A DNA stretch of 64,000 nucleotides from Gilliamella sp. wkB171 (GCF_001693755.1 NZ_LYST01000043.1:186001-250000); one strand, 5' to 3'. Shown: positions 9,713 through 21,529, numbered from the stretch's first letter. The notes: generated from the sequence alone by a model not told the origin. A program made the numbers and translations.

Positions 9713-11578
9713 ATGATGACAATAAATTTGGATAATTATCCGTTACTAAAAACCATTAACTCGCCAGAAGATTTAAGACGATATCCTTTGTCTCAATTAC
9801 CCGAAATTTGTCGCGAGTTAAGACAATTTTTACTTGATAGCGTTAGCAAATCAAGTGGTCATCTTGCATCCGGATTAGGTGTTATTGAATTAACTGTTGC
9901 ATTACATTATGTTTATTATACACCCTTTGATAAGGTTATATGGGATGTTGGGCATCAAGCTTATCCACATAAAATTTTAACTGGCCGCCGTGATAAGATG
10001 CTCACGATTCGACAAAAAGATGGATTACATCCATTCCCTCATCGTGAAGAGAGTCAATATGACGTGTTAACAACCGGTCACTCATCTACATCGATTAGTG
10101 TTGCGCTTGGAATAGCTATTAGCGAACAAAAAAAACAATCAGGGCAAAAAGTCGCCGCAGTCATTGGTGATGGAGCATTAACTGCAGGCATGGCGTTTGA
10201 AGCCATGAACCATGCCGGGCATATCAAGCCAGATATGTTAGTGATTGTTAATGATAACGACATGTCAATTTCTGAAAATACAGGTGCGCTTAATCAACAT
10301 CTAACCCAAATTTTATCGAGTAAAGCTTATGCCTCTTTTCGTGAAAGTGGTAAGCGAGTACTTGCCAATATTCCACCACTTAAAGAGTTATTTAAAAAAA
10401 CGGAAGAACATTTAAAAGGATTAGTCACACCAGCTATTTTATTTGAAGAACTTGGCTTTAACTATATAGGCCCCGTTGATGGACATGATGTTGAAAATTT
10501 GGTTCTAACATTGCAAAAAGTGCGCCAACTAAAAGGACCACAACTACTCCATATTATTACCAAAAAAGGCAAAGGATATGCGCCAGCTGAACAAGATCCA
10601 ACATTATGGCATGGTGTCCCTAAATTTAATCCCGTTGACGGAATTTTGCCCAAAGCCAACAAAGTTGCCCCAACTTATTCACAAGTTTTTGGTGATTGGT
10701 TATGTGAAATGGCACAACATGATAAACAGCTAGTTGCAATAACGCCAGCGATGGGTGAAGGATCAGGCATGACAAAATTTGCTGATCAATATCCCGATCA
10801 GTTTTTTGATGTCGCCATTGCAGAACAACATGCTGTCACGCTGGCAACAGGATTTGCAATCAGCGGTTTTAAACCTGTAGTTGCCATATACTCAACATTT
10901 TTACAACGCGCTTATGATCAAGTTATTCATGATGTTGCCATTCAAAATTTACCTGTGCTATTTGCTATTGATCGAGCTGGGATTGTTGGCGCTGATGGTG
11001 AAACGCATCAAGGTGCGTTTGATCTAAGCTTTTTACGCTGTATACCCAATTTTGTTATTATGACACCAAGCGATGAAAACGAATGTCGACAAATGCTCTA
11101 TACTGGTTATTTACATCATGGCCCTGCTGCTGTGCGTTATCCTCGTGGTGAAGGTATTGGTGCTGTATTAAAACCGTTACAGACAATACCGTTAGGTCAG
11201 TCAAAATTGTGCCGTGAAGGGCAAAACATAGCTTTACTCAATTTTGGCACATTACTGCCTGAAGTTTTACAGGCGGCCAATCAAATTAATGCTACAGTCA
11301 TAGACATGCGTTTTGTAAAGCCATTGGATGAAAAAGTCCTTTTGCACATTAGCCAAACACATAATATACTGGTCACTGTTGAAGAAAACAGTATCAAAGG
11401 CGGAGCTGGCAGTGGCGTCTGTGAATTTTTATTATCGAAAAAAATAAAATGTGATATTTTAAATATTGGGTTACCTGATAAGTTTATTGCGCAAGGATCA
11501 CAAACTGAGGTTCGCAATGAACTGGGTTTAAACTGTGAACATATTATCAAAAAAATTAATAATTTTATAAAACAATAG
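9713..11578 (+). CDS. dxs: 1-deoxy-D-xylulose-5-phosphate synthase
   Basis: Dxs joins pyruvate and glyceraldehyde 3-phosphate to make DXP, the first step of the MEP isoprenoid pathway and a source for thiamine and pyridoxal. The 621 residues comprise an N-terminal thiamine-diphosphate domain ([17 protein letters not shown] and VNDNDMSIS), a pyrimidine-binding domain ([13 protein letters not shown] and [11 protein letters not shown]) and a C-terminal transketolase domain ([15 protein letters not shown]). ATG at 9713 or 9716. Last gene of the xseB-ispA-dxs operon. zapA starts only 7 bases later and may be partly cotranscribed. Confidence 0.97.
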   Translation: MMTINLDNYPLLKTINSPEDLRRYPLSQLPEICRELRQFLLDSVSKSSGHLASGLGVIELTVALHYVYYTPFDKVIWDVGHQAYPHKILTGRRDKMLTIRQKDGLHPFPHREESQYDVLTTGHSSTSISVALGIAISEQKKQSGQKVAAVIGDGALTAGMAFEAMNHAGHIKPDMLVIVNDNDMSISENTGALNQHLTQILSSKAYASFRESGKRVLANIPPLKELFKKTEEHLKGLVTPAILFEELGFNYIGPVDGHDVENLVLTLQKVRQLKGPQLLHIITKKGKGYAPAEQDPTLWHGVPKFNPVDGILPKANKVAPTYSQVFGDWLCEMAQHDKQLVAITPAMGEGSGMTKFADQYPDQFFDVAIAEQHAVTLATGFAISGFKPVVAIYSTFLQRAYDQVIHDVAIQNLPVLFAIDRAGIVGADGETHQGAFDLSFLRCIPNFVIMTPSDENECRQMLYTGYLHHGPAAVRYPRGEGIGAVLKPLQTIPLGQSKLCREGQNIALLNFGTLLPEVLQAANQINATVIDMRFVKPLDEKVLLHISQTHNILVTVEENSIKGGAGSGVCEFLLSKKIKCDILNIGLPDKFIAQGSQTEVRNELGLNCEHIIKKINNFIKQ

Positions 11579-11585
11579 GTTAAAT

Positions 11586-11870
11586 ATGGAAACTAAAGCT
11601 GTCACTATTCAAATTTTTGGACGTACTTTAAAATTTAATTGTCCGGTTGATGAAGTTGACGCACTCGCTAATGCCGCAAAAGACTTAGATGCGCGCTTAA
11701 ATAATTTACGTGAAAAGTCATCACAAATAAGTAGTGAACAACTCATTATGACCGCAGCACTGAATATTTCTTACGAACTAACAAAAGAAAAAGAAAAAAG
11801 TAATGAATTCAGCGATAGATTAAAAATGTTACAACAATTACTTGATTCAGCTTTAAATAGCAACAATTAA
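11586..11870 (+). CDS. zapA: Cell division protein ZapA
   Basis: ZapA binds and bundles FtsZ at the Z ring. The 94-residue protein shows the family's N-terminal fold (VTIQIFGRTLKFNCP) and a C-terminal coiled coil (from about residue 55). It is followed by 6S RNA and fau, the order found in E. coli (zapA-ssrS-fau), which supports the call. Confidence 0.93.
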   Translation: METKAVTIQIFGRTLKFNCPVDEVDALANAAKDLDARLNNLREKSSQISSEQLIMTAALNISYELTKEKEKSNEFSDRLKMLQQLLDSALNSNN

Positions 11871-11935
11871 CGGTTTTAATTGTAAATTTAATCAAAACGA
11901 TCTTGTATCATTTGTTAATTTTAGTAATATTATAC

Positions 11936-12118
11936 CCATCTCTGAGATGTTCGCGATATGGGTTAGTCCCCTGAGCCGATATTCTTTACTTTAGAACGGT
12001 GTGATTTTCAATTGGTGTGTATGCCTTATTTATAAGGAAACCTAAAAATTGGAACATGCTGTTCACCTTGAACCTTGGGTTCAAGGGTTACGACCCTAAC
12101 GACATCTTGGAGTGCCTT
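11936..12118 (+). ncRNA. ssrS: 6S RNA
   Basis: 6S RNA binds sigma-70 RNA polymerase and mimics an open promoter, lowering transcription in stationary phase. The sequence keeps the diagnostic E. coli-like blocks: CTCTGAGATGTTCGC at the 5' end, AGTCCCCTGAGCCGATATT, TTCACCTTGAACC with GGGTTCAAGGGTTACG in the 3' arm, and GACATCTTGGAG closing the terminal stem. Position between zapA and fau is also conserved. Ends are set by homology and may be off by a few bases. Confidence 0.95.
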
Positions 12119-12147
12119 TCATTGTTTTGACTTTGTAGTGGTAATTG

Positions 12148-12693
12148 ATGAACATTAGACAGATTATCCGTCAAAAAAGACGACAATTATCCCACCATGA
12201 ACGCCAAGTTGCTCAGCAAGATATTTATCGTAAAATTACCCACCATGCCGATGTTAATTCAGCCCAAAATATAGCAATATTTCTACCATTTGATGGTGAA
12301 ATCGATACGATACCTATAATTGAATACCTTTGGCAACAAAACAAATCTGTTTATTTACCGGTTATTCATCCATTTGATACAAAACATTTACTATTTTTAC
12401 ACTATACCCCAAATACACCTTTATCAAAAAATCAGTTTGGTATTTCACAACCGGCTCTAAATGTTTTAACTGTCATACCGTATCAAAAACTTGATATTAT
12501 CTTCACGCCATTGGTTGCATTTGATGAACGAGGATACCGAATGGGAATGGGCGGTGGCTATTATGATAGGCTACTTGAAAACTATCGAATATATAATATT
12601 AAACCTATTGGACTCGCTTTTGCCTGTCAAAAAGTCGAAAGAATCAATAATCAACCTTGGGATGTTCGATTGCCAGAAATTATTTATGCTTAA
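12148..12693 (+). CDS. fau: 5-formyltetrahydrofolate cyclo-ligase
   Basis: Fau (YgfA) converts 5-formyl-THF to 5,10-methenyl-THF with ATP, returning the storage folate to one-carbon metabolism. The 181-residue protein has the N-terminal RQIIRQKRRQLS stretch, a central IAIFLPFDGEIDT, and the C-terminal glycine-rich MGMGGGYYDRLL that binds ATP. I chose the ATG at 12148 over the TTG one codon earlier. It lies just after 6S RNA, as in E. coli, where it can be expressed from the ssrS transcript. Confidence 0.93.
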   Translation: MNIRQIIRQKRRQLSHHERQVAQQDIYRKITHHADVNSAQNIAIFLPFDGEIDTIPIIEYLWQQNKSVYLPVIHPFDTKHLLFLHYTPNTPLSKNQFGISQPALNVLTVIPYQKLDIIFTPLVAFDERGYRMGMGGGYYDRLLENYRIYNIKPIGLAFACQKVERINNQPWDVRLPEIIYA

Positions 12694-12928
12694 CTGATAA
12701 CCAACCCCAAAGAATAAATACGAATCATTCGCATTATTACCCTCAAAAAACATCAATTTATTTTATTTATCTATGATAAAAACCAAATTTAGCGATATAA
12801 TAATTTAGCGTTAACTTTTTATCATGCACTACCGCCCTATTCTTTTGTCTTTTGAGTCAATATTTAATTCCAAATGGAGATGAATATTCTTGAAAGTACT
12901 TTATAAATATTCAAAAAGGAGTATTGCA

Positions 12929-14389
12929 ATGTCAGAAAATAAAGTATTAACCACCAACAACGGCGCACCAATTGCCGATAATCAAAATTCTCGCACTGCT
13001 GGTCCTCGAGGCCCTGTATTACTCGATGATTACCAACTTATCGAAAAACTCGCTCAATTCAATCGCGAAAATATTCCTGAACGTCGAGTCCACGCCAAGG
13101 GTTCTGGAGCACACGGTACTTTTACAGTAACAAATGATATAACAAAATATTCATTTGCTAGTATATTTGCCAATGTTGGAAAACAAACACCCGTTTTTGT
13201 GCGATTTTCAACCGTAGGTGGTGAACGCGGTTCTTCTGATACAGCTCGTGATCCACGTGGTTTTTCAGTAAAATTTTATACAGATCAAGGAAATTGGGAT
13301 ATCGTTGGCAACAATACGCCAGTATTTTTTATTCGTGATGCAATTAAATTCCCTGATTTTATTCATACCCAAAAGCGTGATCCCAAAACAAATCTAAAAG
13401 ATCCGCAAATGATGTGGGATTTTTGGTCCTTATCACCAGAATCACTTCATCAAGTGACCATTTTATTTTCTGATAGAGGTATTCCTGACGGTTATCGCCA
13501 TATGCATGGGTATGGTAGTCATACTTATAGCCTTATCAATAAAGATGGGGTAAGAACTTGGGTGAAATGGCATTTCAGAACGGAACAAGGAATCAAAAAT
13601 ATAGATCCTAAAAAAGCCTCAGAAATGGATGGAACGAATCCTGATTCAGCTCAAGAAGATCTATTCAAAGCGATTGAACGTGGCGACTATCCAAAATGGC
13701 GGCTTTATATGCAAGTGATGACTGAAGAACAAGCCAATCAACACCCAGAAAACCCTTTTGATGTCACTAAAGTTTGGTCACAAAAACAATTCCCATTAAT
13801 CGAAGTCGGTGTGATGGAGCTTAATCGCAATCCAGAAAACTACTTTGCAGAAGTTGAACAATCCGCTTTTGAACCAAGTAATGTGGTACCTGGAACAGGC
13901 TTATCACCAGATAAAATGTTGCAAGGACGTGTTTTTGCCTATGCCGATGCTCACCGTTATCGAATTGGTACGAATTATCAGCAACTACCGATCAATGCGC
14001 CTAAATGTCCTGTGCATAATTACCAACGTGATGGTTCAATGCGCTTTTATAGTCCTGATAACGCACCTAACTATGAACCCAATAGCGTTGACAGTGCACC
14101 TAAAGAGCAACCTCAATATGCCGAACCGCCAATGCATGTGCCAGCCGGTACAATGGATAAGCATAACCACCGTGTTGATGGTGATTACTATTCGCAACCA
14201 GGTGCATTATTTAAATTAATGAGTCCAGAACAAAAACAACTATTAATTGATAATATTGTTGGATCGATGAAGAATGTTGATCGCAATATACAAATTCGTC
14301 AATTAAAACACTTCTATAAAGCTCACCCAGACTATGGACAAGGTGTCGCTAAAGGTCTCGGTATTGATGTGAATTTAATCAAAGATTAA
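12929..14389 (+). CDS. katA: Monofunctional haem catalase
   Basis: Decomposes hydrogen peroxide to water and oxygen. The 486 residues place it among small-subunit clade 3 catalases, without the C-terminal flavodoxin-like domain of KatE. The distal histidine lies in [13 protein letters not shown] (about residue 52), the distal asparagine in [12 protein letters not shown], and the haem-ligand tyrosine in [14 protein letters not shown]. Start at 12929 because AAAAAGGAG lies 7 bases before it and the upstream TTG extension is not conserved. Single-gene unit with its own terminator. I see no certain OxyR site. Confidence 0.95.
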   Translation: MSENKVLTTNNGAPIADNQNSRTAGPRGPVLLDDYQLIEKLAQFNRENIPERRVHAKGSGAHGTFTVTNDITKYSFASIFANVGKQTPVFVRFSTVGGERGSSDTARDPRGFSVKFYTDQGNWDIVGNNTPVFFIRDAIKFPDFIHTQKRDPKTNLKDPQMMWDFWSLSPESLHQVTILFSDRGIPDGYRHMHGYGSHTYSLINKDGVRTWVKWHFRTEQGIKNIDPKKASEMDGTNPDSAQEDLFKAIERGDYPKWRLYMQVMTEEQANQHPENPFDVTKVWSQKQFPLIEVGVMELNRNPENYFAEVEQSAFEPSNVVPGTGLSPDKMLQGRVFAYADAHRYRIGTNYQQLPINAPKCPVHNYQRDGSMRFYSPDNAPNYEPNSVDSAPKEQPQYAEPPMHVPAGTMDKHNHRVDGDYYSQPGALFKLMSPEQKQLLIDNIVGSMKNVDRNIQIRQLKHFYKAHPDYGQGVAKGLGIDVNLIKD

Positions 14390-14401
14390 CTCATAAACAA
14401 G

Positions 14402-14438
14402 AAAAGCCGACTTAATAACGTCGGCTTTTTTATTTTTT
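14402..14438 (+). terminator. Rho-independent terminator of katA
   Basis: A perfect 10-bp stem, AAAAGCCGAC and GTCGGCTTTT, has an 8-base loop and continues into a T-rich tail. It starts 13 bases after the katA stop. Confidence 0.92.
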
Positions 14439-14511
14439 TAAAACAACATGAATATTATTTAAAAAAGCGTTGTTATAAATATCTATAAAAAATTAATTAA
14501 CTTGATTAAAA

Positions 14512-15135
14512 TTATTTAGCTTTATTTTTTTTATTAAATTTTTTTAAAATAATCGACACTAATGGCCTATGGCATTTATATATCATATCAGGTGAAACCA
14601 TGATCAACTCGGCAAGTGGCACTGTCCAATCGGGTATGTCGGTATTGTCTGAATGCTTATCATCTATTGGAGTCTCAATAGCATAACGCTGCGTATTGGC
14701 AAATAACGGTTGTTTTTTAGCGATATCATTATCATCTTCATCACTGAGCATTTTGCAATTATCCAGTACTTGCTGTGCGAAGATATCTGGCCAATTTTCT
14801 GCAACATTTTTCATTTTCACAAAATCAGAAATATGTCTTAGCATGTCACGAAACAGTAGCAAATAGACCATTTGAACATTACGTCCCGATAGATTTGCTA
14901 ACTGCTCGTTAGTTAAAACCTTATTGATAACACTTGGACCCCACTTAAAAAACAGCGTATCTTTGTACATATTTACGATCGTTTTAATTGGACGATACTG
15001 TGTTTTAACTAACTTATCAATTTCATGTGAAATTTGCAGGGTTGGATAACCAACCCTGTTACGTCCATTAAGATCCCGCTCAGACAGCGGTTTTTGTTGT
15101 TTTTTGGGCAAGAGTTTTTTTAACAATCCTAACAT
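14512..15135 (-). CDS. Unknown protein downstream of rlmB
   Basis: A 207-residue protein I do not recognise. It starts at the ATG at 15135, behind an AAGGAT ribosome binding site, 4 bases after the rlmB stop, so it should be translated from the rnr-rlmB transcript. A TTG further upstream (15177) would give an unneeded extension inside rlmB. It opens with a lysine-rich helix (LGLLKKLLPKKQQK) and has a central helical part and an acidic stretch (SDEDDND). Lysines cluster again at the C-terminus. No signal peptide or membrane segment is evident, so it is probably cytoplasmic. The highly charged ends may bind RNA or ribosomes, but that is a guess. Confidence 0.7.
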   Translation of the reverse strand: MLGLLKKLLPKKQQKPLSERDLNGRNRVGYPTLQISHEIDKLVKTQYRPIKTIVNMYKDTLFFKWGPSVINKVLTNEQLANLSGRNVQMVYLLLFRDMLRHISDFVKMKNVAENWPDIFAQQVLDNCKMLSDEDDNDIAKKQPLFANTQRYAIETPIDDKHSDNTDIPDWTVPLAELIMVSPDMIYKCHRPLVSIILKKFNKKNKAK

Positions 15136-15139
15136 ATTG

Positions 15140-15895
15140 TTATCCTTGTGATTGTCCTTTTTGCCGAACAATTTCAAATAAGCAAACGCCTGTAGCTACC
15201 GATACATTAAGCGATGAGACAATTCCTGCCATCGGTATACTCACAAGTTCATCACAATGTTCTTTCGTCAATCGACGCATGCCTTCTCCTTCTGCGCCCA
15301 TGACTAAAGCAAGAGAGGTTGGTTTAGTAAAAAAATTGGTTTGATAAAGTGTTTTATCTGCTTCACCAGCAGTACCCACAATCCAAACTTGATATTCATC
15401 TTGCAACATACGCATTGTACGCGCTAAATTGGTCACTCTAACCACCGGCACACTTTCAGCCGCACCACAAGCAACTTTTTGTGCTGTAGAGTTTAGCGAA
15501 GCGGAGCGATCTTTAGGCACAATAATAAAATTAACACCAGCAGCATCAGCCGTTCGTATACAGGCACCTAAATTATGCGGATCAGTGACACCATCTAAAA
15601 TCAATATAACGGGATTCGATTGTTGCTCCATCAACAATGGAATATCATTTTCTTGATAACTTCGACAAGGTTTTACCATAGCTAAAATACCTTGATGAAC
15701 ACCGTTTTTAGATTTTTCATCAAGCCATTGACGGTTGGTTATTTTCACCGGTAAACCTAACTGTTCAAGTTGATGAACCAGTGAAATAAGGCGTTTATCT
15801 TCTCGACCTTTAATAATAAATACTTCAATAATTCTTTCGGGCGCACGGTTAAGCAGTGCTTCAATGGCATGAATGCCATAAACTGTTTCACTCAT
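15140..15895 (-). CDS. rlmB: 23S rRNA (guanosine-2'-O-)-methyltransferase RlmB
   Basis: RlmB methylates the ribose of G2251 in the 23S rRNA peptidyl-transferase centre. The 251-residue protein has an N-terminal substrate-binding domain (YGIHAIEALL) and a C-terminal SPOUT (trefoil-knot) domain. SPOUT motif 1 is DPHNLGACIRTADAAG, motif 2 is VMGAEGEGMRRL, and motif 3 is IPMAGIVSSLNVSVA. The start codon directly abuts the stop of rnr with no gap, the same neighbourhood as rnr-rlmB in E. coli. Confidence 0.96.
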   Translation of the reverse strand: MSETVYGIHAIEALLNRAPERIIEVFIIKGREDKRLISLVHQLEQLGLPVKITNRQWLDEKSKNGVHQGILAMVKPCRSYQENDIPLLMEQQSNPVILILDGVTDPHNLGACIRTADAAGVNFIIVPKDRSASLNSTAQKVACGAAESVPVVRVTNLARTMRMLQDEYQVWIVGTAGEADKTLYQTNFFTKPTSLALVMGAEGEGMRRLTKEHCDELVSIPMAGIVSSLNVSVATGVCLFEIVRQKGQSQG

Positions 15896-18286
15896 CTATT
15901 TGCTACTCTTTTTTCGTTTATTACTGGTTTTTGACTTTGCTCGGTTACTGTTTTTACTTTTAGGTTTACTTTCAATTTTACTTTTAGATTTTTCACTATT
16001 TTTGCTGGTAGATTTTTTACTTTTGCGCTTAACAGGTCCATCAATTTTTGGCTTTTTCTGTTCTTGTTTCGATTTAGTCTTCGCTGTTTTACCTTGACGC
16101 ATTGGTTTATTATTGCTGCCCACCAATGAAAAATCAATTTTACGCTCTTCTGGATTAACATTGTCCACTTTAACTTGGACTTTATCACCCAGACGATAAC
16201 TGTAACGAGTATTTTCACCAATTAAACGATTACGTGATGGATCAAAAATATAATAATCGTTTTCTAGCGAGGATACATGAACCAAACCATCAATAAACAG
16301 ATCATCTAAACGGACAAAAAAGCCAAAATTAACCACACTTGAAATAGTGCCATTAAATACTTCACCAACATGATCTTGCATATAATCGCATTTAAGCCAA
16401 TCGACAACATCGCGTACTGCTTCATCAGCTCGCCTTTCAGTCATTGAGCAATGCTCGCCAAAATAGAGCATTTCATTCATAGTATAAAGGTGTCCACCTG
16501 TTTTACTGGTTTTATCAAGCTCGTTGGCTAAAATCCATTTAATCGTACGATGCAATAATAAGTCAGGATAGCGACGAATTGGCGAAGTAAAGTGCGCATA
16601 TTCATCTAACGCTAAACCAAAATGGCCTCGATTTTCTGGATCATAGATAGCCTGCTTCATGGAACGAAGTATCACCGTTTGTAGCATTTCGTGATCAGGG
16701 CGTTCTTCAATTGCTAACATCAATTGAGCAATATCTTTAGATTTAGGATTAGTTCCGCCACCTAGTGATACGCCTAATTCGCTCAAAATACTTCGCAAAT
16801 TATTCATGCGATCTTCATCTGGTTTATCATGGACGCGAAACAGTGAAGGCACGTTTGCCTTAATAACCAATTTGGCCGCTGCCACATTAGCTAAAATCAT
16901 GCACTCTTCAATAATTTTATGGGCAACATTACGCTGTACGAGCTCAATACTTTCAATGCGCTTATCGGCATTAAAAATAAATTTTGGTTCTTCTGACTCA
17001 AAACCTATCGCACCACGCAAGACTCTTGAATTATCGAGCACCTTATATAATCCATAAAGATTTTCTAGATGAGGGACTAAATCATGATAATGTTCTTGTA
17101 ACTCGCGATCACCCTCTAAAATTTTAGCCACTTTAGTATAGGTTAGCCGAGCATGCGAATTCATTACCGCTTCATAAAATTGATAACTTGTTAATCGACC
17201 TTTGTTTGATACCGTCATTTCACAAACTAAACATAACCGATCAACTTGTGGATTGAGTGAACAAAGCCCATTAGATAGCTCTTCTGGTAACATTGGCACA
17301 ACGCGTGACGGGAAATAAACCGAGGTACCACGTAAGCACGCTTCTTTATCAAGCGGTTTACCGGGACGAACATAGTAACTAACATCTGCAATGGCGACCC
17401 ATAATCGATAGCCTCCACCTCGATTTTTTTGACAATACACCGCATCATCAAAATCACGAGCATCTTCACCATCAATAGTCACTAAAGGAAGGTCTCGTAA
17501 GTCTTTACGACCTTTTTTCGCACTTTCTGGAACGTGATCGCTAAATTTGCTCACTTCTTTTTCGACAGGTTTAGGTAATTCATAAGGAATTTCATGATTA
17601 CGTAGTGCAATATCGATAGCTAAATTGGTCCCCATGATTTCACCAAGAACCTCTTTAATAATACCGACTGCTTTTTGGCGGCGTTCAGGGCGCTTTTGCA
17701 ACTCAACCACCACCACTGCGCCCATACGCACAGTGAGATTAGGTTTGCCAGCAATTAAAATATCGAAGTTTAAACGGCTATCATCCGGTACCACAAACCC
17801 AACACCTTGTTCAATAAAATAACGCCCAACAATTTGATTACTACGAGGTTCTAAAATACGAACAACACGCGCTTCTGTTTTTCCACGATATTGATTACCC
17901 ATTGGTTGAGCTAAAATGACATCACCTTGCAGTACCTTTTTCATCTGATCTGGCGATAAAAAGTAATCTTCAGGTTGACCTTCTACACGCAAAAAACCAA
18001 ACCCATCACGATGCGCAATGACACTGCCTTTAACCATCGCAAATTTTTCTGGCAAGGCGTAGCATTTACGGCGTGTAAATACCACTTGCCCATCACGCTC
18101 CATTGCGCGCAAACGACGATGTAATGCAACTTTTTGCTCTTCATTTTTAATTGCAACAGCCTGCGCAATTTTCTCTAAACTTGCGGGTTTGGCTTCTTTA
18201 GTTAAATAATCCAAAATAAGTTCGCGGCTCGCTATGGGAGATTCATATTTTTCTGCTTCTCGATCAAAGAAGGGATCTTTTATCAT
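15896..18286 (-). CDS. rnr: Ribonuclease R
   Basis: RNase R is a processive 3'-5' exoribonuclease that can unwind structured RNA. It works in tmRNA-linked decay, rRNA quality control and cold response. About 796 residues: a winged-helix region (about 20-90), two cold-shock domains (about 80-230), the RNB core with [14 protein letters not shown] as the metal site, [14 protein letters not shown] in the channel, an S1 domain (about 640-720) and a Lys/Ser-rich tail of about 70 residues. Start at 18286 gives [14 protein letters not shown], matching the family opening. A start at 18322 would add 12 residues, and neither has a strong ribosome binding site. Confidence 0.95.
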   Translation of the reverse strand: MIKDPFFDREAEKYESPIASRELILDYLTKEAKPASLEKIAQAVAIKNEEQKVALHRRLRAMERDGQVVFTRRKCYALPEKFAMVKGSVIAHRDGFGFLRVEGQPEDYFLSPDQMKKVLQGDVILAQPMGNQYRGKTEARVVRILEPRSNQIVGRYFIEQGVGFVVPDDSRLNFDILIAGKPNLTVRMGAVVVVELQKRPERRQKAVGIIKEVLGEIMGTNLAIDIALRNHEIPYELPKPVEKEVSKFSDHVPESAKKGRKDLRDLPLVTIDGEDARDFDDAVYCQKNRGGGYRLWVAIADVSYYVRPGKPLDKEACLRGTSVYFPSRVVPMLPEELSNGLCSLNPQVDRLCLVCEMTVSNKGRLTSYQFYEAVMNSHARLTYTKVAKILEGDRELQEHYHDLVPHLENLYGLYKVLDNSRVLRGAIGFESEEPKFIFNADKRIESIELVQRNVAHKIIEECMILANVAAAKLVIKANVPSLFRVHDKPDEDRMNNLRSILSELGVSLGGGTNPKSKDIAQLMLAIEERPDHEMLQTVILRSMKQAIYDPENRGHFGLALDEYAHFTSPIRRYPDLLLHRTIKWILANELDKTSKTGGHLYTMNEMLYFGEHCSMTERRADEAVRDVVDWLKCDYMQDHVGEVFNGTISSVVNFGFFVRLDDLFIDGLVHVSSLENDYYIFDPSRNRLIGENTRYSYRLGDKVQVKVDNVNPEERKIDFSLVGSNNKPMRQGKTAKTKSKQEQKKPKIDGPVKRKSKKSTSKNSEKSKSKIESKPKSKNSNRAKSKTSNKRKKSSK

Positions 18287-18483
18287 AAGGGATATCCGGT
18301 GATCTAATATTGCTGTTAGCATAACATAGAGTGGTATAACTTAAAACGAACATTATTGATCTGGCAGGAATAATCTTTACCTACCTTACTGATTAAAAAT
18401 AGAAGTATTTCTATTGATTTTATTTAATTTTTTTAAAGTTATTACTATGATTTTTTTATTATGTTTTTTTATTTCGCCTACAT

Positions 18484-18512
18484 TAAAAATATGGCGCTGT
18501 TATTAGCGCCAT
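18484..18512 (-). terminator. Rho-independent terminator of purHD
   Basis: A perfect 8-bp stem, ATGGCGCT and AGCGCCAT, with a 6-base loop, is followed on the minus strand by ATTTTTA. It lies 17 bases after the purD stop. Confidence 0.85.
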
Positions 18513-18528
18513 CATTGTATAGTGTCAT

Positions 18529-19821
18529 TTATTGATTGAGCTTTTCTCGTTCTATTGCCCGATAACCAATATCTTTACGATAAAAACAACCATGCCAATA
18601 AATATCTTTAATTTGTTCATAAGCGCGCTTCTGTGCTTCAAGCACTGTATTACCTAAAGCTGTTACGCAAAGAACTCGACCACCATTGGTATAAACGCGT
18701 CCTTTTTCTAAACTGGTGCCAGCGTGAAATATTTTACAATCTTGAGTTGATTCTGTTGGTAAACCAAGAATGACATCTTGGGTATTATATTCACCAGGAT
18801 AACCACCGGCGGCCAATACGACACCTAAGGCAGGTCTTGGATCCCATTTCGATTTGACGGTATCTAATTTACCATCCACAGCTGCAAGGCAAAGTTTCAC
18901 TAAATCAGATTGCAGTCTCATCATAATAGGTTGCGTTTCAGGATCACCAAATCGACAATTAAATTCAATGACTTTAGGATTACCTTCTTTGTCAATCATT
19001 AACCCAGCATATAAAAAGCCAACATAAACATTACCTTCCTCAGCCATACCATTGATTGTCGGGTAAATAATTTGATCCATCACTCGCCTGAAAACTTCAT
19101 CAGTAACAACAGGGGCTGGCGAATAAGCGCCCATACCACCAGTATTTAAACCAACATCACCATCACCAACACGTTTATGATCTTGGCTCGTTGCCATAGG
19201 TTCGACATTTTTACCATCAACCATGACAATAAAGCTGGCCTCTTCACCTTCTAAAAACTCTTCAATGACAACTCGGTGCCCAGCATCACCAAAGGCATTA
19301 CCCGCTAACATATCGCGCACTGCATCTTCAGCTTCTTTTATAGTCATTGCAACAATCACCCCTTTACCTGCCGCAAGACCATCGGCTTTAATAACAATTG
19401 GCGCGCCTTTTTGACGAATATATTCAATGGCCGGAGTAACTTCGGTAAAATTTTGATACTCTGCAGTAGGTATATGATGTCTGGCTAGAAAATCTTTAGT
19501 AAATGCTTTAGATCCTTCTAATTGTGCGGCAGATTTTGTCGGACCAAAAATTTTTAATCCTGCTTTTTGAAAACTATCTACCACACCTATGACTAATGGG
19601 GCTTCAGGTCCGACAATGGTTAAATCGATTTGTTCTTGCTGTGCAAAATTTAACAATCCCCCAACGTCCGTTGCTTTAATGTTAATATTTTCTAAATTCG
19701 GTTCAAGCGCAGTACCTGCATTGCCGGGTGCAACAAAGACTTTTGAAACTAATGGTGATTGTGCGACTTTCCAAGCTAGAGCATGTTCACGCCCACCATT
19801 ACCAATGACTAAAACTTTCAT
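18529..19821 (-). CDS. purD: Phosphoribosylamine--glycine ligase
   Basis: PurD (GARS) joins 5-phosphoribosylamine and glycine with ATP in step two of de novo purine synthesis. The 430-residue ATP-grasp enzyme shows VLVIGNGGREHALAWK at the N-terminus, APLVIGVVD, KADGLAAGKGVIVA in the ATP-grasp core and VIEFNCRFGDPETQ, which holds metal-binding residues. An AAAGGATC ribosome binding site precedes the start. It lies downstream of purH, the purHD operon order of E. coli. Confidence 0.97.
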   Translation of the reverse strand: MKVLVIGNGGREHALAWKVAQSPLVSKVFVAPGNAGTALEPNLENINIKATDVGGLLNFAQQEQIDLTIVGPEAPLVIGVVDSFQKAGLKIFGPTKSAAQLEGSKAFTKDFLARHHIPTAEYQNFTEVTPAIEYIRQKGAPIVIKADGLAAGKGVIVAMTIKEAEDAVRDMLAGNAFGDAGHRVVIEEFLEGEEASFIVMVDGKNVEPMATSQDHKRVGDGDVGLNTGGMGAYSPAPVVTDEVFRRVMDQIIYPTINGMAEEGNVYVGFLYAGLMIDKEGNPKVIEFNCRFGDPETQPIMMRLQSDLVKLCLAAVDGKLDTVKSKWDPRPALGVVLAAGGYPGEYNTQDVILGLPTESTQDCKIFHAGTSLEKGRVYTNGGRVLCVTALGNTVLEAQKRAYEQIKDIYWHGCFYRKDIGYRAIEREKLNQ

Positions 19822-19936
19822 AAAAGATCCTTTAAATACTTCAACCTAAAAAGGAAGTTGAATTTTGAGTTCTAACTAAGCTAAATATAACAATCTGCTT
19901 ATTTAATCAATTCAATATTCACTAAATTAATAATTA

Positions 19937-21529
19937 TTAATGCCTAAAATGACGCATATGGGTAAAAATCATCGCAATATTATGTTCATCTGCTGCCTGT
20001 ATAACTTCGTCGTCACGAATCGATCCTCCCGGCTGAATCACACAGGTGACGCCCACCGCTGCGGCTGCATCAACACCATCTCGAAATGGGAAAAAAGCAT
20101 CAGAGGCAACAACTGAACCTGCAACTTGTAAATTTTCATCTTGTGCTTTAATTCCAGCAATTTTTGCTGAGTATACTCGACTCATTTGCCCCGCACCAAT
20201 ACCAATTGTCATATTATCCTTGGCATAAACTATCGCATTTGATTTAACAAATTTGGCCACTTTCCAACAAAACAGTGCATCTGAAAGTTCTTTAGCTGTT
20301 GGTTTTCGTTTAGTTACTACAGTCAATTGAGTTTCATCAACTGTGCCTAAATCACGCTCTTGCACCAAAAGTCCACCGTTTACTCGTTTAAAATCTAAGC
20401 TGGCTTTAGACGATGTTGATAATTTTCCGCATTCTAGTACACGCACATTTTTCTTAGTTTGCGTAATCGCTAACGCCTCTGGCGTCACAGATGGCGCAAT
20501 AATGACTTCAACAAATTGTTTATCAACAATAGCTTGTGCTGTTTTAGCATCTAATGTTCGATTAAAAGCGATAATGCCACCAAATGCCGAAGTCGGATCA
20601 GTTTTAAATGCATTTAAATACGCGGTTAAGATATTATCACTTACAGCAACCCCGCAAGGATTAGCGTGTTTTACAATCACACAAGCTGGTTCAGCAAATG
20701 ATTTTACACATTCAAGTGCTGCATCTGTATCTGCAATATTGTTATAAGAAAGTGCTTTACCTTGTAGTTGTTTAGCCGTTGCAATTGAAGACTCTTGAAG
20801 ATCTTCTTCAATATAAAAAGCCGCTTTTTGATGGGCATTTTCGCCATAACGCATGTCTTGTTTCTTAATAAATTGCAGATTAAGGGTTCGAGAAAATTCA
20901 CCAGAAGGTTTATCGGTTTCACCATAATAAGGTGGCACTAGTCTTCCAAAATAATTAGCAATCATGCCATCATATTTAGCGGTATGTTCAAAAGCTTTAA
21001 TCGCCAAATTAAACCGGTATTCGAAAGTCAGTGAATTTTGCTGTTTATCGAGCATATCAATAATTGTCGCATAATCACCACAATCAACAACAATAGCCAC
21101 ATCTTTGTGATTTTTAGCAGCAGATCGCACCATAGTTGGTCCACCAATATCAATATTTTCAACCGCATCTTGCAAGGTACAATCGGCTTTAGCCACGGTT
21201 TGAGCAAAAGGATATAAGTTAACCACAACCATATCGATAGGTTCGATGTGATGATTTTGCATGATTTGATCATCTATGCCACGTCGACCTAAAATTCCAC
21301 CATGAATTTTGGGGTGTAAGGTTTTAACTCGCCCATCCATCATTTCAGGAAAACCCGTATAGTCAGATACTTCAGTTACCGGTATTTGATTTTCGATTAG
21401 CAATTTAGCGGTACCACCAGTGGAAAGGAGTTCTATTTTTCTAGCTGATAGCGCTTTGGCAAATTCAATGATTCCGGTTTTGTCAGAAACGCTTAATAAA
21501 GCGCGACGGATAGGACGATACTGCTGCAT
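19937..21529 (-). CDS. purH: Bifunctional AICAR transformylase / IMP cyclohydrolase
   Basis: PurH carries out the last two steps of IMP synthesis. The 530-residue protein has an N-terminal IMP cyclohydrolase domain (about 1-200, [18 protein letters not shown] and [13 protein letters not shown]) and a C-terminal AICAR formyltransferase domain (LRYGENAHQ-like [12 protein letters not shown], and [13 protein letters not shown] with the catalytic Lys-His). It is the first gene of purHD, with GGAG before the start. I looked for a PurR box in the short upstream region and saw none that was convincing. Confidence 0.97.
   Translation of the reverse strand: MQQYRPIRRALLSVSDKTGIIEFAKALSARKIELLSTGGTAKLLIENQIPVTEVSDYTGFPEMMDGRVKTLHPKIHGGILGRRGIDDQIMQNHHIEPIDMVVVNLYPFAQTVAKADCTLQDAVENIDIGGPTMVRSAAKNHKDVAIVVDCGDYATIIDMLDKQQNSLTFEYRFNLAIKAFEHTAKYDGMIANYFGRLVPPYYGETDKPSGEFSRTLNLQFIKKQDMRYGENAHQKAAFYIEEDLQESSIATAKQLQGKALSYNNIADTDAALECVKSFAEPACVIVKHANPCGVAVSDNILTAYLNAFKTDPTSAFGGIIAFNRTLDAKTAQAIVDKQFVEVIIAPSVTPEALAITQTKKNVRVLECGKLSTSSKASLDFKRVNGGLLVQERDLGTVDETQLTVVTKRKPTAKELSDALFCWKVAKFVKSNAIVYAKDNMTIGIGAGQMSRVYSAKIAGIKAQDENLQVAGSVVASDAFFPFRDGVDAAAAVGVTCVIQPGGSIRDDEVIQAADEHNIAMIFTHMRHFRH

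Noticed and set aside
15900-16221. Overlapping ORFs in both orientations at the rnr tail
   Set aside because: They are shadows of the Lys/Ser-rich repeat-like tail of RNase R.
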